A stretch of 64,000 nt of DNA, taken from positions 15,252,001 through 15,316,000 of the forward strand of contig OZ020484.1 of the NCBI GenBank assembly GCA_963971405.1, written 5' to 3'. Numbering within the stretch: position 1 is the stretch's first letter; each line of letters starts with the position of its first letter. Made by a program: the position numbers and the translations under genes. This document shows, piece after piece, positions 43,799-55,900 of the stretch. The DNA comes from Psococerastis gibbosa. Taxonomy: Eukaryota; Arthropoda; Insecta; Psocodea; Psocidae. The notes beneath the pieces were generated by a model. It saw only the letters and a list, made by a program, of their open reading frames with translations. It was not told the DNA's origin and searched no databases.

Positions 43799-46700
43799 TC
43801 AAATTGGAGGGTGGTACGTGTATGAAGAACATGCCAGTTCGTCTTCTTGCCAGCTATTTTCGATATCATAAGGCGCGTAAGGAAAGTTGTCTGATTCACA
43901 TAGATATGCACAAGGCTCACTGCTATTGGTAGCGTCTCCTTCCGCATAATAGTGGGTCCAGTAGCTGCCGTCGTCTTGGTAAGTGATCTGCAATGGCTCA
44001 TCAGGATACTCCAGCAAAGCTTGCAGGTGTTTAATGTACCGGATTGCCAACCTAAACATATAATTTGTTAAGGCGGTTATTCCACCGATGTCAATAGTGA
44101 TAGTAGTGGTGGTATTGACGTGGTAGCAGACATTTTTAGACTGTCTTTAATGCAGTTGTCGCTTTCAGACGAAGGCGCTACATTGCTCCCTTAGGCGGCT
44201 ATTCCACCGACGTCGATTTTCAATGTGAATGTGTCATGACGTGGTAGCAGATATCATTAATAAGTCTCTGTGATGTCTGCTACCACGTCATGACACATTC
44301 AAATTGAAAATTCACGTCGGTGGAATAGCCGCCTAACTCCCTTTCAGCAACCCGATCATGGCGATTTGGGATTGTTATAATACAATAATACAATATAATA
44401 CAACTTTTCATTTGGCGGGGATTCCACCGACCTCGTTTGTGTTTGGCAGCGTGACATTGACGGAAATTTTTCGTTTTAAAGACAGTCTTTAATGTCTGCT
44501 ACCACGTCAATATCACGCTGCCAAACACAAACGAGGTCGGTGGAATCCCCGCCTTTCATGACCCCCTGAGTCTAAAACCACCCTCCGTTCAAAATGTTAT
44601 ATATATAATTATGTATATGTACCTAGGCCTATATGTATGCTAGATCCACTATTTAGTTTCAAGATGGCGGCCGATTTAAACCTGATAAAATTCATATCTC
44701 AGTTAATATTGGTCACAGAGGAATGAAATAAAATCTGACAGAAAACCCGTATTATTATCTACGGTAATCAACACTTGTTACGACAAATCAACTTCAATCA
44801 ATTTCAAGATGGCGTCTAGTCAAAGTGAAAATGATTTGATAAGTAACAGTTCTTAGTCGTCATTGTGGTTCGAAAATAGGGACACAAGAGTGTTTTGTGA
44901 GTTGATGTTGTGGTTGGGAAGAGAATTAAGTATTTCTTTAATTTTTATCTACATACATAGCGTAGTATAGAGGAAAAGCGGGGTCTGCGCTTGCATGTAA
45001 TCTCCCTACACCTGATCGGCCAGAGCTGAAAGGTATTTTTAATACCGCACTAGTAAGGTATCACGTGACTGTGTTAAAATATGCGCGGGAAATTAAAATG
45101 AATAAATTATTAGAATACAATAGAATGGTTGGATTGTTTAATAATTGAAGTTTTACTAAGGCGGCAATTCCACCGGCGAATTTACTTCATTTGTGATTTT
45201 TTGTTTGTTTTGTTTTAAAGAGACTATTATGTAGATACTTAACTTATCTATAAGTATCTACATAATAGTCTCATTAAAACAAAACAAACGTCAATGACAA
45301 AATTAAATTTGGAGTAAAATTGCCCAGTGGAATAGCCGCCTTAATAGAATGGACCGTGGTGTCGTGTATGTGTCGGGTAAATAAAAAATACCTATGTCAC
45401 GTGTCGTAATGGTGGTAGCGCTCATTAGTTTTGACTTCAGAACTTACCTAAGAGATTCAATTTTTGACAATTTCTTCCCTGGAGACTTCGTCAAAGGCAA
45501 TTTCGATCGCAATAGGTCGAATGCTCGGTTCATGTCCCTCATCCGAGTGCGTTCTCTGTCACAAGCTGACTTCTTGTAGTCTTCAAAACAAAATGTTTAA
45601 AATATTTTATAATCAACATATCATTATAGATTTATAACCGAAATTGCATTTATTTCAATCTGCCTTGAAGGAAATCCCTATGTATATAAGTAAAGACGCA
45701 TTGCAAATTTGCATGAATTCAAGACCAAGGTACGAATGAAGTTTTAAAAACTAATAATATAATAATAAAATGACATCATACACTTCCTACTTCCTCCTTC
45801 AACATTTACCCCCCCCCCCCCCCCCCCCGGTACTTTCACTTCACACAACAGAGCGGGCAACCCGCTCCCACACAATGATCGGTAAACATTCCCAATTTCC
45901 TAGCGCTAATTCCCAACAGGGACCCGCGCTTAAATTAATTAAAAAAAAAAAAAAATAATAATAATAACACAAATTTCGAGTGAACTAAAATAATTTTATT
46001 TCATAGTGAATAGTATCTGTTAGAAAATTTAGAGGAATTGTACCATGCAAAATAGTTAGCCAGCAACAATCCTCACCTTTCTCCAGTTGAGATGCCGACT
46101 CTCTCCAATGCGGATTCGGTGTCGTTTTCACAGTAGTCTCACAAGATTCCAAGTCCTTTAAGCTCAATTTCATTTTCTCAGGAACGGGCATTTTTTCCAC
46201 ACGGCGCCGCCTTCCAGTCAGTGACGGGCCTACGAAAGAGGACGGCTTATCATCTTCGCACTCTCCCTTAAAAATTACAGTTTCCTCCCCATCTGCGAGA
46301 GTTCGAATCCTGTGATGAAACACACTTCGATTATTTCCATTTACTCTCTTCTTTCTAAACAGTTCAAAAATAAACCACGCTAATATTAGATGTAAAATAC
46401 AGTATGACTATGCTTCTTCATAATGCACCAACATTAATCTTTGCCAACTCATCAGTAAATTCTCATTGTCAATTAGAGCCGAGATACGGTTAACTGAATA
46501 TAAATGCCGGATTTCCTAGACGACCAACTCATGAGAAAATCATTATAGGTGTGTTTGCATTTCCTATTGTAACTTAAGGCGGGTCCCACGATTGTTAGTA
46601 AATTCACGGCGAGGAATACTGGGCGCCACCATCATTTTCCTATGTATGGCTATGCCATGCAGTATTCTTAGCCAAGACTTTACTAACGATAGTGAGATTC

Positions 46701-47092
46701 ACCCTTAACATGAAAACATACCAACTGTATAGGCCTAGCAAGATAAACAGTCATCTGTAGGAAAACTGGCCAATTTACAAAAAATCACCTTTCGAAAAAA
46801 ACAGCTGGGTGCCATAAACAATTAGATATCCTTATCGAAACTGGGGTAAATTAATTAGGCTAATTATTTTTAAAGATGCAATGCAAAAAATAATTATGAA
46901 AAGTTCTATCGAATTTTTCGACAGTGCAAGTTAAGGGGTAGTGTACAACAACAATAGTCAGGTCCAATCACTGGTAAGGCAAGTCCAACAGAACTCCTTG
47001 AAGACACCAAATACTCAGAGCACAATGGACAATACAAGACGATTGCGCGGTTTTTAATAAGACAGTTGTGTTAGAGCTTACTTGGTAGACAT
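43799..47092 (-). CDS. sage: Mesp-family bHLH transcription factor (probable sage)
   Basis: Four exons on the - strand: 47092-47082 (ATG TCT ACC AA only), 46309-46077, 45580-45448 and 44051-43799 (stop TGA); 630 nt, 209 aa. Frame and GT/AG borders agree at all joins, and an in-frame stop lies upstream of the ATG. Residues about 83-132 form a bHLH: basic region [15 protein letters not shown], helix 1 DLLRSKLP, loop, helix 2 [19 protein letters not shown]. The ERxR basic motif and the RMRDMN sequence fit class A bHLH factors of the Mesp group, whose insect member is sage, a salivary-gland regulator in Drosophila (family knowledge). The rest is an acidic, tyrosine-rich tail. Introns are loaded with palindromic MITEs. 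Family assignment is firm; the orthologue name is probable. Confidence 0.85.
44072..44165 (+). repeat. MITE family A, half copy in sage intron 3
   Basis: GGCGGTTATTCCACCGATGT and TTGACGTGGTAGCAGACATT are present but the right arm is missing. Confidence 0.6.
44194..44333. repeat. Palindromic MITE family A, compact copy
   Basis: About 140 bp, almost a perfect hairpin: GGCGGCTATTCCACCGACGT...ACGTCGGTGGAATAGCCGCC, core CATGACGTGGTAGCAGATAT on one arm and GATGTCTGCTACCACGTCAT on the other, loop of about 15 bp. TA flanks both ends. Confidence 0.9.
44414..44553. repeat. Palindromic MITE family A, variant arms
   Basis: Ends GGCGGGGATTCCACCGACCT and AGGTCGGTGGAATCCCCGCC, arms with CGTTTGTGTTTGGCAGCGTG. 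The core AATGTCTGCTACCACGTCAA is on one arm only. It lies 80 bp from the previous copy. Confidence 0.88.
45160..45340. repeat. Palindromic MITE family A, third interior type
   Basis: Ends GGCGGCAATTCCACCGGCGA and CCAGTGGAATAGCCGCC. The central hairpin GACTATTATGTAGATACTTA / TAAGTATCTACATAATAGTC matches the interior of the copy at 15828-16026. The GTGGTAGCAGACAT core is absent. Confidence 0.8.
46577..46708. repeat. Short foldback MITE family B, copy 3 in sage intron 1
   Basis: Ends TTAAGGCGGGTCCCACGATT and the inverse of ATAGTGAGATTCACCCTTAA, core GGAATACTGGGCGCCACCATC and GCAGTATTCTTAGCC. Confidence 0.7.
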
Positions 47093-48031
47093 GATGTGCA
47101 GCTGTTGAGTGATGATACGGCAAGTGTTCCGGGACCCAGCGGATTATTTCCATGTCAATACGTTCTTCTAATTGCCGACATTGTTCCACCTCTCCCTTAT
47201 CACCGAGTCATCATTTACTAAAACAAACATGAATTCATTAACTCCCCTATTTTCTCTATTGTTTATTTAAAAGCTTCATGAATGATTGATTTTCCTCCAT
47301 CATATTTAACTAACAATTAATTTATTGATTTCTTACTGGGCAATAGCATGTGATAGGACTGTACGTGTGGTCTGACTCACCCTGTCTTAACCTCTTGAAA
47401 CTACCTTTATCAATTCATAATTAAATTGATATTTATTTTGGGAAACTTACCTAAAATAATAGAAAGCTACTCACGTCTCTGTAAGTGTATTTAATTAAAT
47501 AATTACTTTAGTTCTTTCATAAGACAGACGTAGCAGAGATAGGGGAATAGACATTTTCTCTTTACTCTATAATGGGCCTGGAATTGCCTGTTTTTCAACC
47601 CCAAAACACCTTTTGGGTGTCTTGTCGCAGTATGCAAATAATGCAGTTTAGACTAAATTAGATTAAAAGACAGCCTACGATGAGCCCTATCCTTAACCGC
47701 ATACATGGCCGTGCCCAGGGGGGTGGTCCAAGGGGTCCGGACTCCCCCCCCCCTCCCGAAATAAAAGGGGCTTTACAGAAATGTAAATTTAACTTTATAT
47801 TAAATTTATCATTTTATGAAAACTTGTATTGTTTGAAGAATTGGAATAAATTGATGAGAGTTTGAACACTGGATAAAATGGACTTAAATTAATAAATTAC
47901 GGAAAAATATTTTGGACCATCCCCCCCCCACAAAAAAACCAAACCTGGGCACGGCCTTGCCCACAAGCAAAAGCTACCTATTTCAGTTAAGTACGGTATC
48001 CCTAATATTGAACATTTTAATTTTAGCCTAT

Positions 48032-48230
48032 GCGACATATGGACATGTAGAGTAGTGGAACGGACTTTCACCCGAAAGGTTGTTGGTTCGAGTCCTACAC
48101 TAGTTAAATTTTCTGGCCATGCTTCGGAGGGCATGTAAAGCAGGCGGTCCCGGGCTTTCCTAGTTGAGTGTAAGAGAGGGCTTTATAGCCCTAACTTCGC
48201 TAGGTTGACTTAGTAATAAAACAAAAAAAA
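48032..48230 (+). repeat. tRNA-derived SINE (family 1), fullest copy
   Basis: Head with GTAGAGTAGTGGAACGGACT, B-box-like GGTTCGAGTCC, body TAGTTGAGTGTAAGAGAGGG, and tail TTAGTAATAAAACAAAAAAA. An AGCAGGCGGTCCCGGGCTTTCC segment is shared with the other copies. Best preserved of the four copies. Confidence 0.75.
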
Positions 48231-48625
48231 GTGATTATTTATTTATTTTATGCGGTATTTCATACTCGTTGTTTTATTGTTTCCCAATAATTATATATAT
48301 AATAGGCATGTAGTAGGTACTGGCATTACCAAGACAATTCCACATATTAATTGACATTAAAGCCTAGTAGGCCAACTACGCCGTTTAATATCAACGTTTT
48401 CTTCGAATTTTGAATATTTTCATTCTAAAATTATCTTGTTTCAATTTTTTTTCCCAGGTTAAAATTAAAAATTATCGACATAGGAGGACCGCTGAAGCAT
48501 TGTTCTTTAATACAACTAAGTATTTTCAATTAATGCCGCAGGTCAACTTGTAGATTAATTGTATAGAAAATCAGAAATACTAGCTAGGCTTACGTGGCAT
48601 ATTTATTCATTCAAAACTTTGACAA

Positions 48626-48985
48626 CTTAAGAGTGTACAGCCCGTAGGAAATTGTCATTTAATACTTTTTATTTTTTATTTAATTAATTAAGCATTTTAT
48701 TAAAGATTTGGCTCATCAAAGTTGTCCAAGACTACTTCATGCATCATGTTATAAGATATTTTCAATTTTCGAAATTGTAGTTTTTTTATAAAACCGTTTA
48801 CGTGAAAAGTTATTGTCAATAAAATATTTACATGTTTATGAAAAAACTACAATGTCGAAAATTAAAAATATCTTATAATATGATTCATGAAGTAGTCTTC
48901 TACAACTATGATGAGCCAAATCTTTAATAAAATAAAAAATATTAAATTTCAGGCTCCCACTTTCCTACGGGCTGTACACTCTTAA
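48626..48985. repeat. Foldback MITE family C, best copy
   Basis: 360 bp palindrome: TTAAGAGTGTACAGCCCGTA at the left and TACGGGCTGTACACTCTTAA at the right. The arms are nearly identical through TTTGGCTCATCAAAGTTGT and CGAAATTGTAGTTTTTTTAT, with a central loop near 48800-48840. Confidence 0.85.
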
Positions 48986-49973
48986 TCTTTTGGAATAAAA
49001 AATAAATATCCCAAAAGGCGGCTATTCCACCTGTCAATAATCCGTCATTTGTGCAATAAAAATTGATGGGATTTTTATTTTACTCTATGACATACTTCAT
49101 TTTCATTTCCTCATGTTAAAATTGATCAATAATCATAGAGTAAAATCACGCGTTGCAAACAATAACAAACTAAAATTAAACAATGGTGTCGTCTAGAGAT
49201 GATAAATAATTAAAATTAATTTCTTGAGAACGAACAAATTATTTCGTAATTTAAATCATAAAATTATTTGTAGATTATAAAATTAAAGGAAAAACGGCGA
49301 GGAAACTTACAAATTTGGAAAAAATTGAAATCAATAATTATCAATTATTGAAGACAAGTGGAATGAGGTGTAAAAATATGAATGCAACATTGATGATATT
49401 TCTGTCGATGACATCAAAAATGAAGAAAAATTGACAAGTGACAAATAGCAGCCAAACAAATGTGGCAAACAATGCGGAAAATAATAATCGGCTATGTATG
49501 TTACCAAGGCCGTAGCCAAGTTCATGTGGGTTCAAACCCCCCCCCCCCCCCCGAAACAAAATCCAAAATCCTGGCTACGGCCTTGTATGTTACTCAGCAT
49601 TTCTAGAAAAAAACGAGTACACTCAACATGCAATAAGAAAAGACAATATATGCTAATTTATAACGGCTCAACACTATTACTTCGTTGTCCACATATTAAA
49701 CGTTTCGTAGCCAGCAAAAATATACTATACGTATACGAATGATTCAAGACCAATTCCTTTTGGCTTAAAGGTCCATCGTATAATATAGTAACTTATATCC
49801 ATTGCATCATTATGTTGAACAGAAAATAATAAAAAAGTCAATGCCGGCCTCAAATCCCATATCAAAATGATTGAAAAATCAGTTCATATTTTATTTCATG
49901 TGTAACATTTTCAATGATGCAATCAATCCCGTACTCTATTGAAAAAAAAAACATTTTTGATTTATGATTGGCT

Positions 49974-52900
49974 TTAATAAGAGTATGGGGATGGTGGCGG
50001 GGGTGGGGGGCAAGTGTTGAAGAGGGGAGGGGACTGCATATTACTCATGGGTGACGGAGGAATTCCATGGGGCGATAACATTGGAGTAGACGCAACATTG
50101 TACATAGGAGGTGCCCGCAACATGGGCATCATGGGCGGCCCTGGAGAATAAATAGCTGACGGCGGTGGCACTATGGGATTGAAATGCGGAATCATAGGCG
50201 GACGCAAACACTGCGTATCCGGTTGTCGGTTTTGGGAATAGTTGAAACTAGTGCTTCTACTGGGGGCACTGTACTGAGGACGGCCCCAACGCATTTGAGG
50301 ATAAGTCGGCATCCTGAGCTGCCTCGGTGAAGTGCCCGAATTTGCAATGTTTGGAGCACAGGCCGCATGTGGCGACTGACTGTGGTTGCCTCTTCGCTGC
50401 TGCCAGCTTCTCTTTGGTGGTCGACATGTTCCCCTGTTTGGCTGGAAAAAATAATTGAAAACCAAATTAAAATGCAAAACTAAAATGCGCCAGCATTGAA
50501 CTACCAACCGGTCAACATCAGTTATTGTTTACAACTATTTCATTGACAACCCCCCCCCCCCTATTACACACCAGAATATTGTTCCAATATATACTCGTAT
50601 GGGTCTAAGAAAAATTGGAAACATAAACATTCCAAATATTTCTTGGGTCGAATAAATATAGGATCGAATCATTGGCGTAGATAGGGGGTAGCCCCCCCCA
50701 GTTCCACCCGTGGCCCCCCCCCCCAGGATTTCTGGTGGCAAAGACGTTATGATGGCTAAAGTCATAGGATCCACAATAACAGAAGGGAAATTAATTCTAT
50801 GTATGCTTATTTCACATGAATAAAATCAACATGCTAAAACCCCCAATACTTCAGAGCTATTGTTTCTAAATTTTTCTCCAGGGGGGAGACCCCCTCAATG
50901 GTAGGTTTATTCGCCGTTATAATATCTCATTTGTACTGCTTGCAATCATTGGCGTAAATAGGGGGGTCCTAGGCTAAGCCCCTGGATTTCTGATGACAAA
51001 GACTTTATGGAGGCGAAAGGCATTTAGTATCCACAATAACGAAAGGGAAATTAATTCTTATTTCTTAGTATCCATATTTGAGAAAAATCAATTGACCAAG
51101 TACTTTCACAAAAATCTTAAAAAATCCCAATATTTCAGACTTATTTTTCAAAATTTTTCTTCGAAGGAGACCCCTAGGCCTCCCTCCGAGAGAAATTAGC
51201 GTACACTATATAAAACAGGACATTTTAAACAAAAACCTTAGTATGGTGACATGAATATGTCGTCCGTGTTTAAATTATAAATTTTACTGCTGTAAAAAAA
51301 GTAAAACCCCACTATTTTGAACTAAAATTTTAAATTTTTTCCCCCGGGGGAGACCCCTGGCTCCCCCTTTTTCCAGCGATATGAATCAGCTTTTAAGCAT
51401 TCCTTTGTAAACTTTAAAATATCTATACTTCACTGCTGTAAAAATCGTAAAACCCCACTATTGTGAACTTGTATTTTCAAAATTTTCCTTCGGGGGAGAC
51501 CCCCGGGCCCCCCTGATTTCAGCAATATGAATACAAGCATTAAAGCATTCCTTCGGAAGCTTTAAAAAAAATTCTATACTTTACTGCTGTTAAAATGCGT
51601 AAATATATTATAATATATTATATATTATAAAATATAATATTATATAATATTTTGCACTTATATTTTCAAATTTTTCCCCCGGACCCCCCATTGGTACCTA
51701 TCTGCATAAAAAAAATTAATTTGACTTGGTAGCCTACACCCACTTTTTCCGAAATGGCCCCCTCTGTAAATCTGTCCTGGACTCGCCCTTGGCCTATTCA
51801 TCAATTTTTTCTCCGGGGGAGACCCCCGGGCCCCCTTTCTCCGGGGTATAATATTTGTAAAACCTCACTAATTTCGGCTATTTATCAATTTTTTTTTCTC
51901 CGGGGGATCAAAGTCTTAGGGTCGGAAAGCCCCCCCCCCCCCAGAAATTTTGGGAACTTACGCCAATGGATCGAATATATCTTGGAGTACGTAATCAGGG
52001 CCAATACCTAAGAAATATTTAGTCAGCGACGTTTATTGCTTTCCTATTTATAGGCTACGTAGTATATAGGAAAGCGTTGTGATGGTCGAAATTTTCGGTT
52101 TCGAGATTCCTGTGGATTTACACGTTGTGAGTGGTTTTTTATGAAATGTCTGCCTGCCCATCGGACGGCCTGTCCGTTTTGTTGTCGATTTGTGGGAAAA
52201 CTACTTGGTGGATTTTGATGAAATTTGGCATGAATCTGAAAAGTTTCCATCCAAATTGTCCCATTATGATTAAATTGCTAAGTAATTAAATGCGAACTGT
52301 GTGACACAAATATTTCGTAACTCCGATCCTGTGATTTCATTGAAACTTCCCACGAAACTCTGAAATATTGCATTCTATGATGAGGTTATAGGTGGCCAGT
52401 CTGCTTATTTTTATTGACAGGCTATGGAATGAAGTAAAGAAATAAAATGTAAACAAAAAATTACATTTGTACGAATAAGCCCAGCTCAGCACTAAGCCCA
52501 AAATGTATTAAACCCCTTGTATTACGTAGAGCTTTATAAAGAGACGGTTTCTGTCACTTTCTAGGAATTTTGAAAATCATTGGAAAGCGCTTTTAAAGAT
52601 ACTATTGTACTATTAAGTTACTAAATTTCTGAAGGAAAATTATAGCACAATATTAACAATAATAAAAACCTAATAATATACCGTAAACCTTCTTTTAAAG
52701 TTAAAATTTTTCTTTTAAATTCATAAAATACTTTCCTTAATTATTACATTGTCATCAATCATCGTTTAGAATAAATTAGTTTAACATAAGCAATTAAGCA
52801 TACTTAGTTAATTATAATTAATTTTACTACAAGGTCAGTAGAGTCCTTACCATGAAAAAATGTAATAATGTAAAAATGTATTGTATTGAAGGAAATAAAT

Positions 52901-55900
52901 AAATTTGTATTGTATGTTGTATTGTATCATAGTTCAGTCGATGTATTAATTTTGAGTCGGCGCCTTAAGATTAAATTAAATTTAAGAATAGTCTCCTTCC
53001 TTCTTTGTCGCTTAGAAGCCGATATTATGAATCATAGCTGAATTAAGTGTACTAAGGTGAATGGCAGCGGCCGATTGTTTCTGGTGTTTGAAGGAAATTT
53101 ATGCCAATATACTCAAATGTATTCAATGGAAAATCGTCTTGTTCATTCTGTTGCTCATCTTTCTCTCCTCAGAGGAATCATCTGTAGGTAAAGTAACTTG
53201 AACCACGTCCTTTATTGACCTGAGCTATCGGTGGAACATGGCAGTGACCACCCTTGACGAGGAATAAGGGGAAGCGTGACATCGGCGGCATTACGAAAAA
53301 TAATCAACAACATAATTAGGTATCTTTCTTTATTTCCACATACGTCAATGGTAAATGTGATATTGACGTTTTAGCAGACATTAAAGACATACTAAAAATG
53401 TCTGCTACCACGCCAAAACCATATTTACCATTGACCATTGACGTATGTGGAAACCCCGCCTTGGTAGTGTGGTTTGCTGCGTTTCTCATGTTTACCCTTA
53501 CAACCATGTCTTATTAAAAAGGGGAGTTGCTGGAAACTCGATTATTGCAACATTGACGTTCGGGTCCATTACAAGGGGATGATTAAACACCGTCAACGTC
53601 CAGCGAAATGTCTTTTTTTTGTCCTCACTGGGTACTCCACCAAGTGAGGGAAATATACTGAAAAAAAGTACGTTACAAAGAGGATATCGGCGCAGGTACC
53701 TCCGGATGCAACATCCAATGAGGCCCTGGGCCCAAACAAATACATGCCATAACTATTTTTGGTTCCCGTTTGTTACGGGTTTGATTCTAATATATATAGT
53801 ACTGCATAGGTAAGGTAAGGTATATTATACGGTAAATAAGTAAATTATAATATAACTATAATAATTAATTAAATTAATTAAACAATCATTATAATTATAT
53901 TATATAAAAAATTATAAAGTAAATTAATTGGAAAAGTATTATTTAAAAAAAAAGAGAGCTATGATTTGCTTTAAGACTTTAAATGCGGTTTCTAATGATG
54001 TGAACATTTGAAATTTGAAAATGCCGCCAAAACACTGGGTTAAGACTTACCTGAATTTCTCCCCTGGCCATTGCCTCGGCTTCATCATCAGAGAAGTCTT
54101 GATACTCTAACGGAGCTTCCTGGTTGTGTTTCCATGAGGCGTCACTTCCCTTCAACCTGAAAGCAGATACATAGATAATAATAATAATCAATGAAAAAAA
54201 TAATAATGTAGATACAGCGAGATTAGGGCCTATGACTCTCTCTTACACCTAACTGTACATATTAACGATAGTTTAATTGAAATATATTTTTTTAATTGCA
54301 TTGATACCGAATATCAGTCATACCTTCCATTCAAGATAACAGTCACACTAATTCACATTCGCTACCATCTACATTCACACACACACTTTCTCACATATTC
54401 ACACGCAGCCTTGCCTTGATCAACCGGTGACAGTGGTTTGCTGACTAAGGAGAAACTTGTAATATTTGTTTTTTAATACGTTGAGAGAAGGAGGCACGAA
54501 TTTCTAAGGATATCGAGTTCCATAGTGTAGTGGAAGAGATGAGAAATGAAGAGTGGAAGATTCGGGAATGAGAGAGATGGGTTAGGAGGTCGACCCAACG
54601 AGTATTACAACGTCGATCTACGATGATTTTCTTAGAAAATTGCGATGCTAAGAAGTATAATCAGTAGCTCTGACTATCTTCTATTTCTTCTGGTTCTACA
54701 GGCATGGTTGGGCATATGCCTGGTTAGCAACACTCATCTAGTCATCTCGGTTTTGGACGATGCTCCACCATCTACGGACTCCCAACTCGCGGAGGTCGGT
54801 TCCTAATACGTCCTCCCAACAGTTTCGTGGGAGTCTCTGTAGTTTTGAAGTCTAAACTTCTTATATAGACGGGGGGGATTAGGATTTTTGGGTCACGAAA
54901 ATAATCACAGTTATAGGAAGCCAAGGTTTAGCATTAATGGCCTTAACACCGAGAACTGTTGTGTAAAGTTCCAGTGACAAGGGATGACAAAATATTTTCC
55001 GAACTAGCAAACAAAACCCGATGCAGACTGTGACATTTTTTCACATATGCTGGTACTCAAGTCAATGATTGGAATGAACCATTCTGCCCTTCATTTTTAC
55101 CTACCTCATTAAATCAGCTACTGGTGCATAAGACGTATGATCAGTTTGAGGCGCATAATAAACTTTCAATCCAGGAGAGATAGATTTAGTTTTAATTTCT
55201 GAATTAGAGTTGAAAAGAACTATGTACAAGGGTTCAGTAACAGGACCAAACACATCATCAACTCGCCCCAAGGCTCGCTGTCCCTCGTCGAGAAACAATA
55301 CAGTTCCTAAATCGAGGATGGGCGCCCCTGTAATAGGTTCCACAACAACTGTAAAAATAAAGTGTGCATTATAAGCAACAACCAATTCAGCCAACGGCCT
55401 TACCAAGTTGAATCCACGAGAGCAGAGCGTGTTTCAAACTGAGGCAAGCTTGGTAGTGTGCACAGCTTTGGCAGAGAACATAGTGGCAAATATAATGCGC
55501 TGAGACTATACCAGTCAGTCTAAGTGGGTGGAGAGTCCTGATCACCTACGAATTAATCGTGTGACTACTATGTACCCCAAGTGGCTCGAAATCCACTATA
55601 ATCCGGAGGTCCACACTGCCAGTCAACTTCCCTTCTCCCCGAGGTGAAGGAGTCTGCCCTTAGGGTGCTTCAAGTTCAATAAGCAGACTCACTCCCCCCG
55701 GCAAGCTGACAGAGTTGCTTAAAACAGAAATGCTGAAAGCAGGCGTTGAAAAAAAAAAACAATTCAGCAGCCATGGTGCAACTTTTAAATCAATTAAAAT
55801 CTATGCCTGCAGCAGCGTATACAGACATCTTCATACACTGTGGGAAATAGGTTGCGATAACCAGTTTGGGCTAAAGTTGTAAAATCTGAAATTCCATGAT

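Larger units (their letters stand above)
47093..49973. other. Intergenic region between sage and NAF1 (both - strand)
   Basis: Sage 5' sequence, then AT-rich DNA without a gene. It holds a full SINE family 1 copy (48032-48230), a full MITE family C copy (48626-48985), a truncated MITE family A copy (about 49017-49190), and poly-C runs near 47745, 47920 and 49540. The low-complexity GT/GC block at 47700-47940 has no coding support. Confidence 0.55.

Noticed and set aside
45394..45579. 61-codon + strand frame
   Set aside because: It is the reverse complement of the bHLH exon at 45448-45580.
47082..47189. Long open frame as the first coding exon of the bHLH gene
   Set aside because: Its frame runs into a stop when joined to the 46309 acceptor. 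The frame starting at the ATG at 47092 joins correctly, so most of this segment is 5' UTR.
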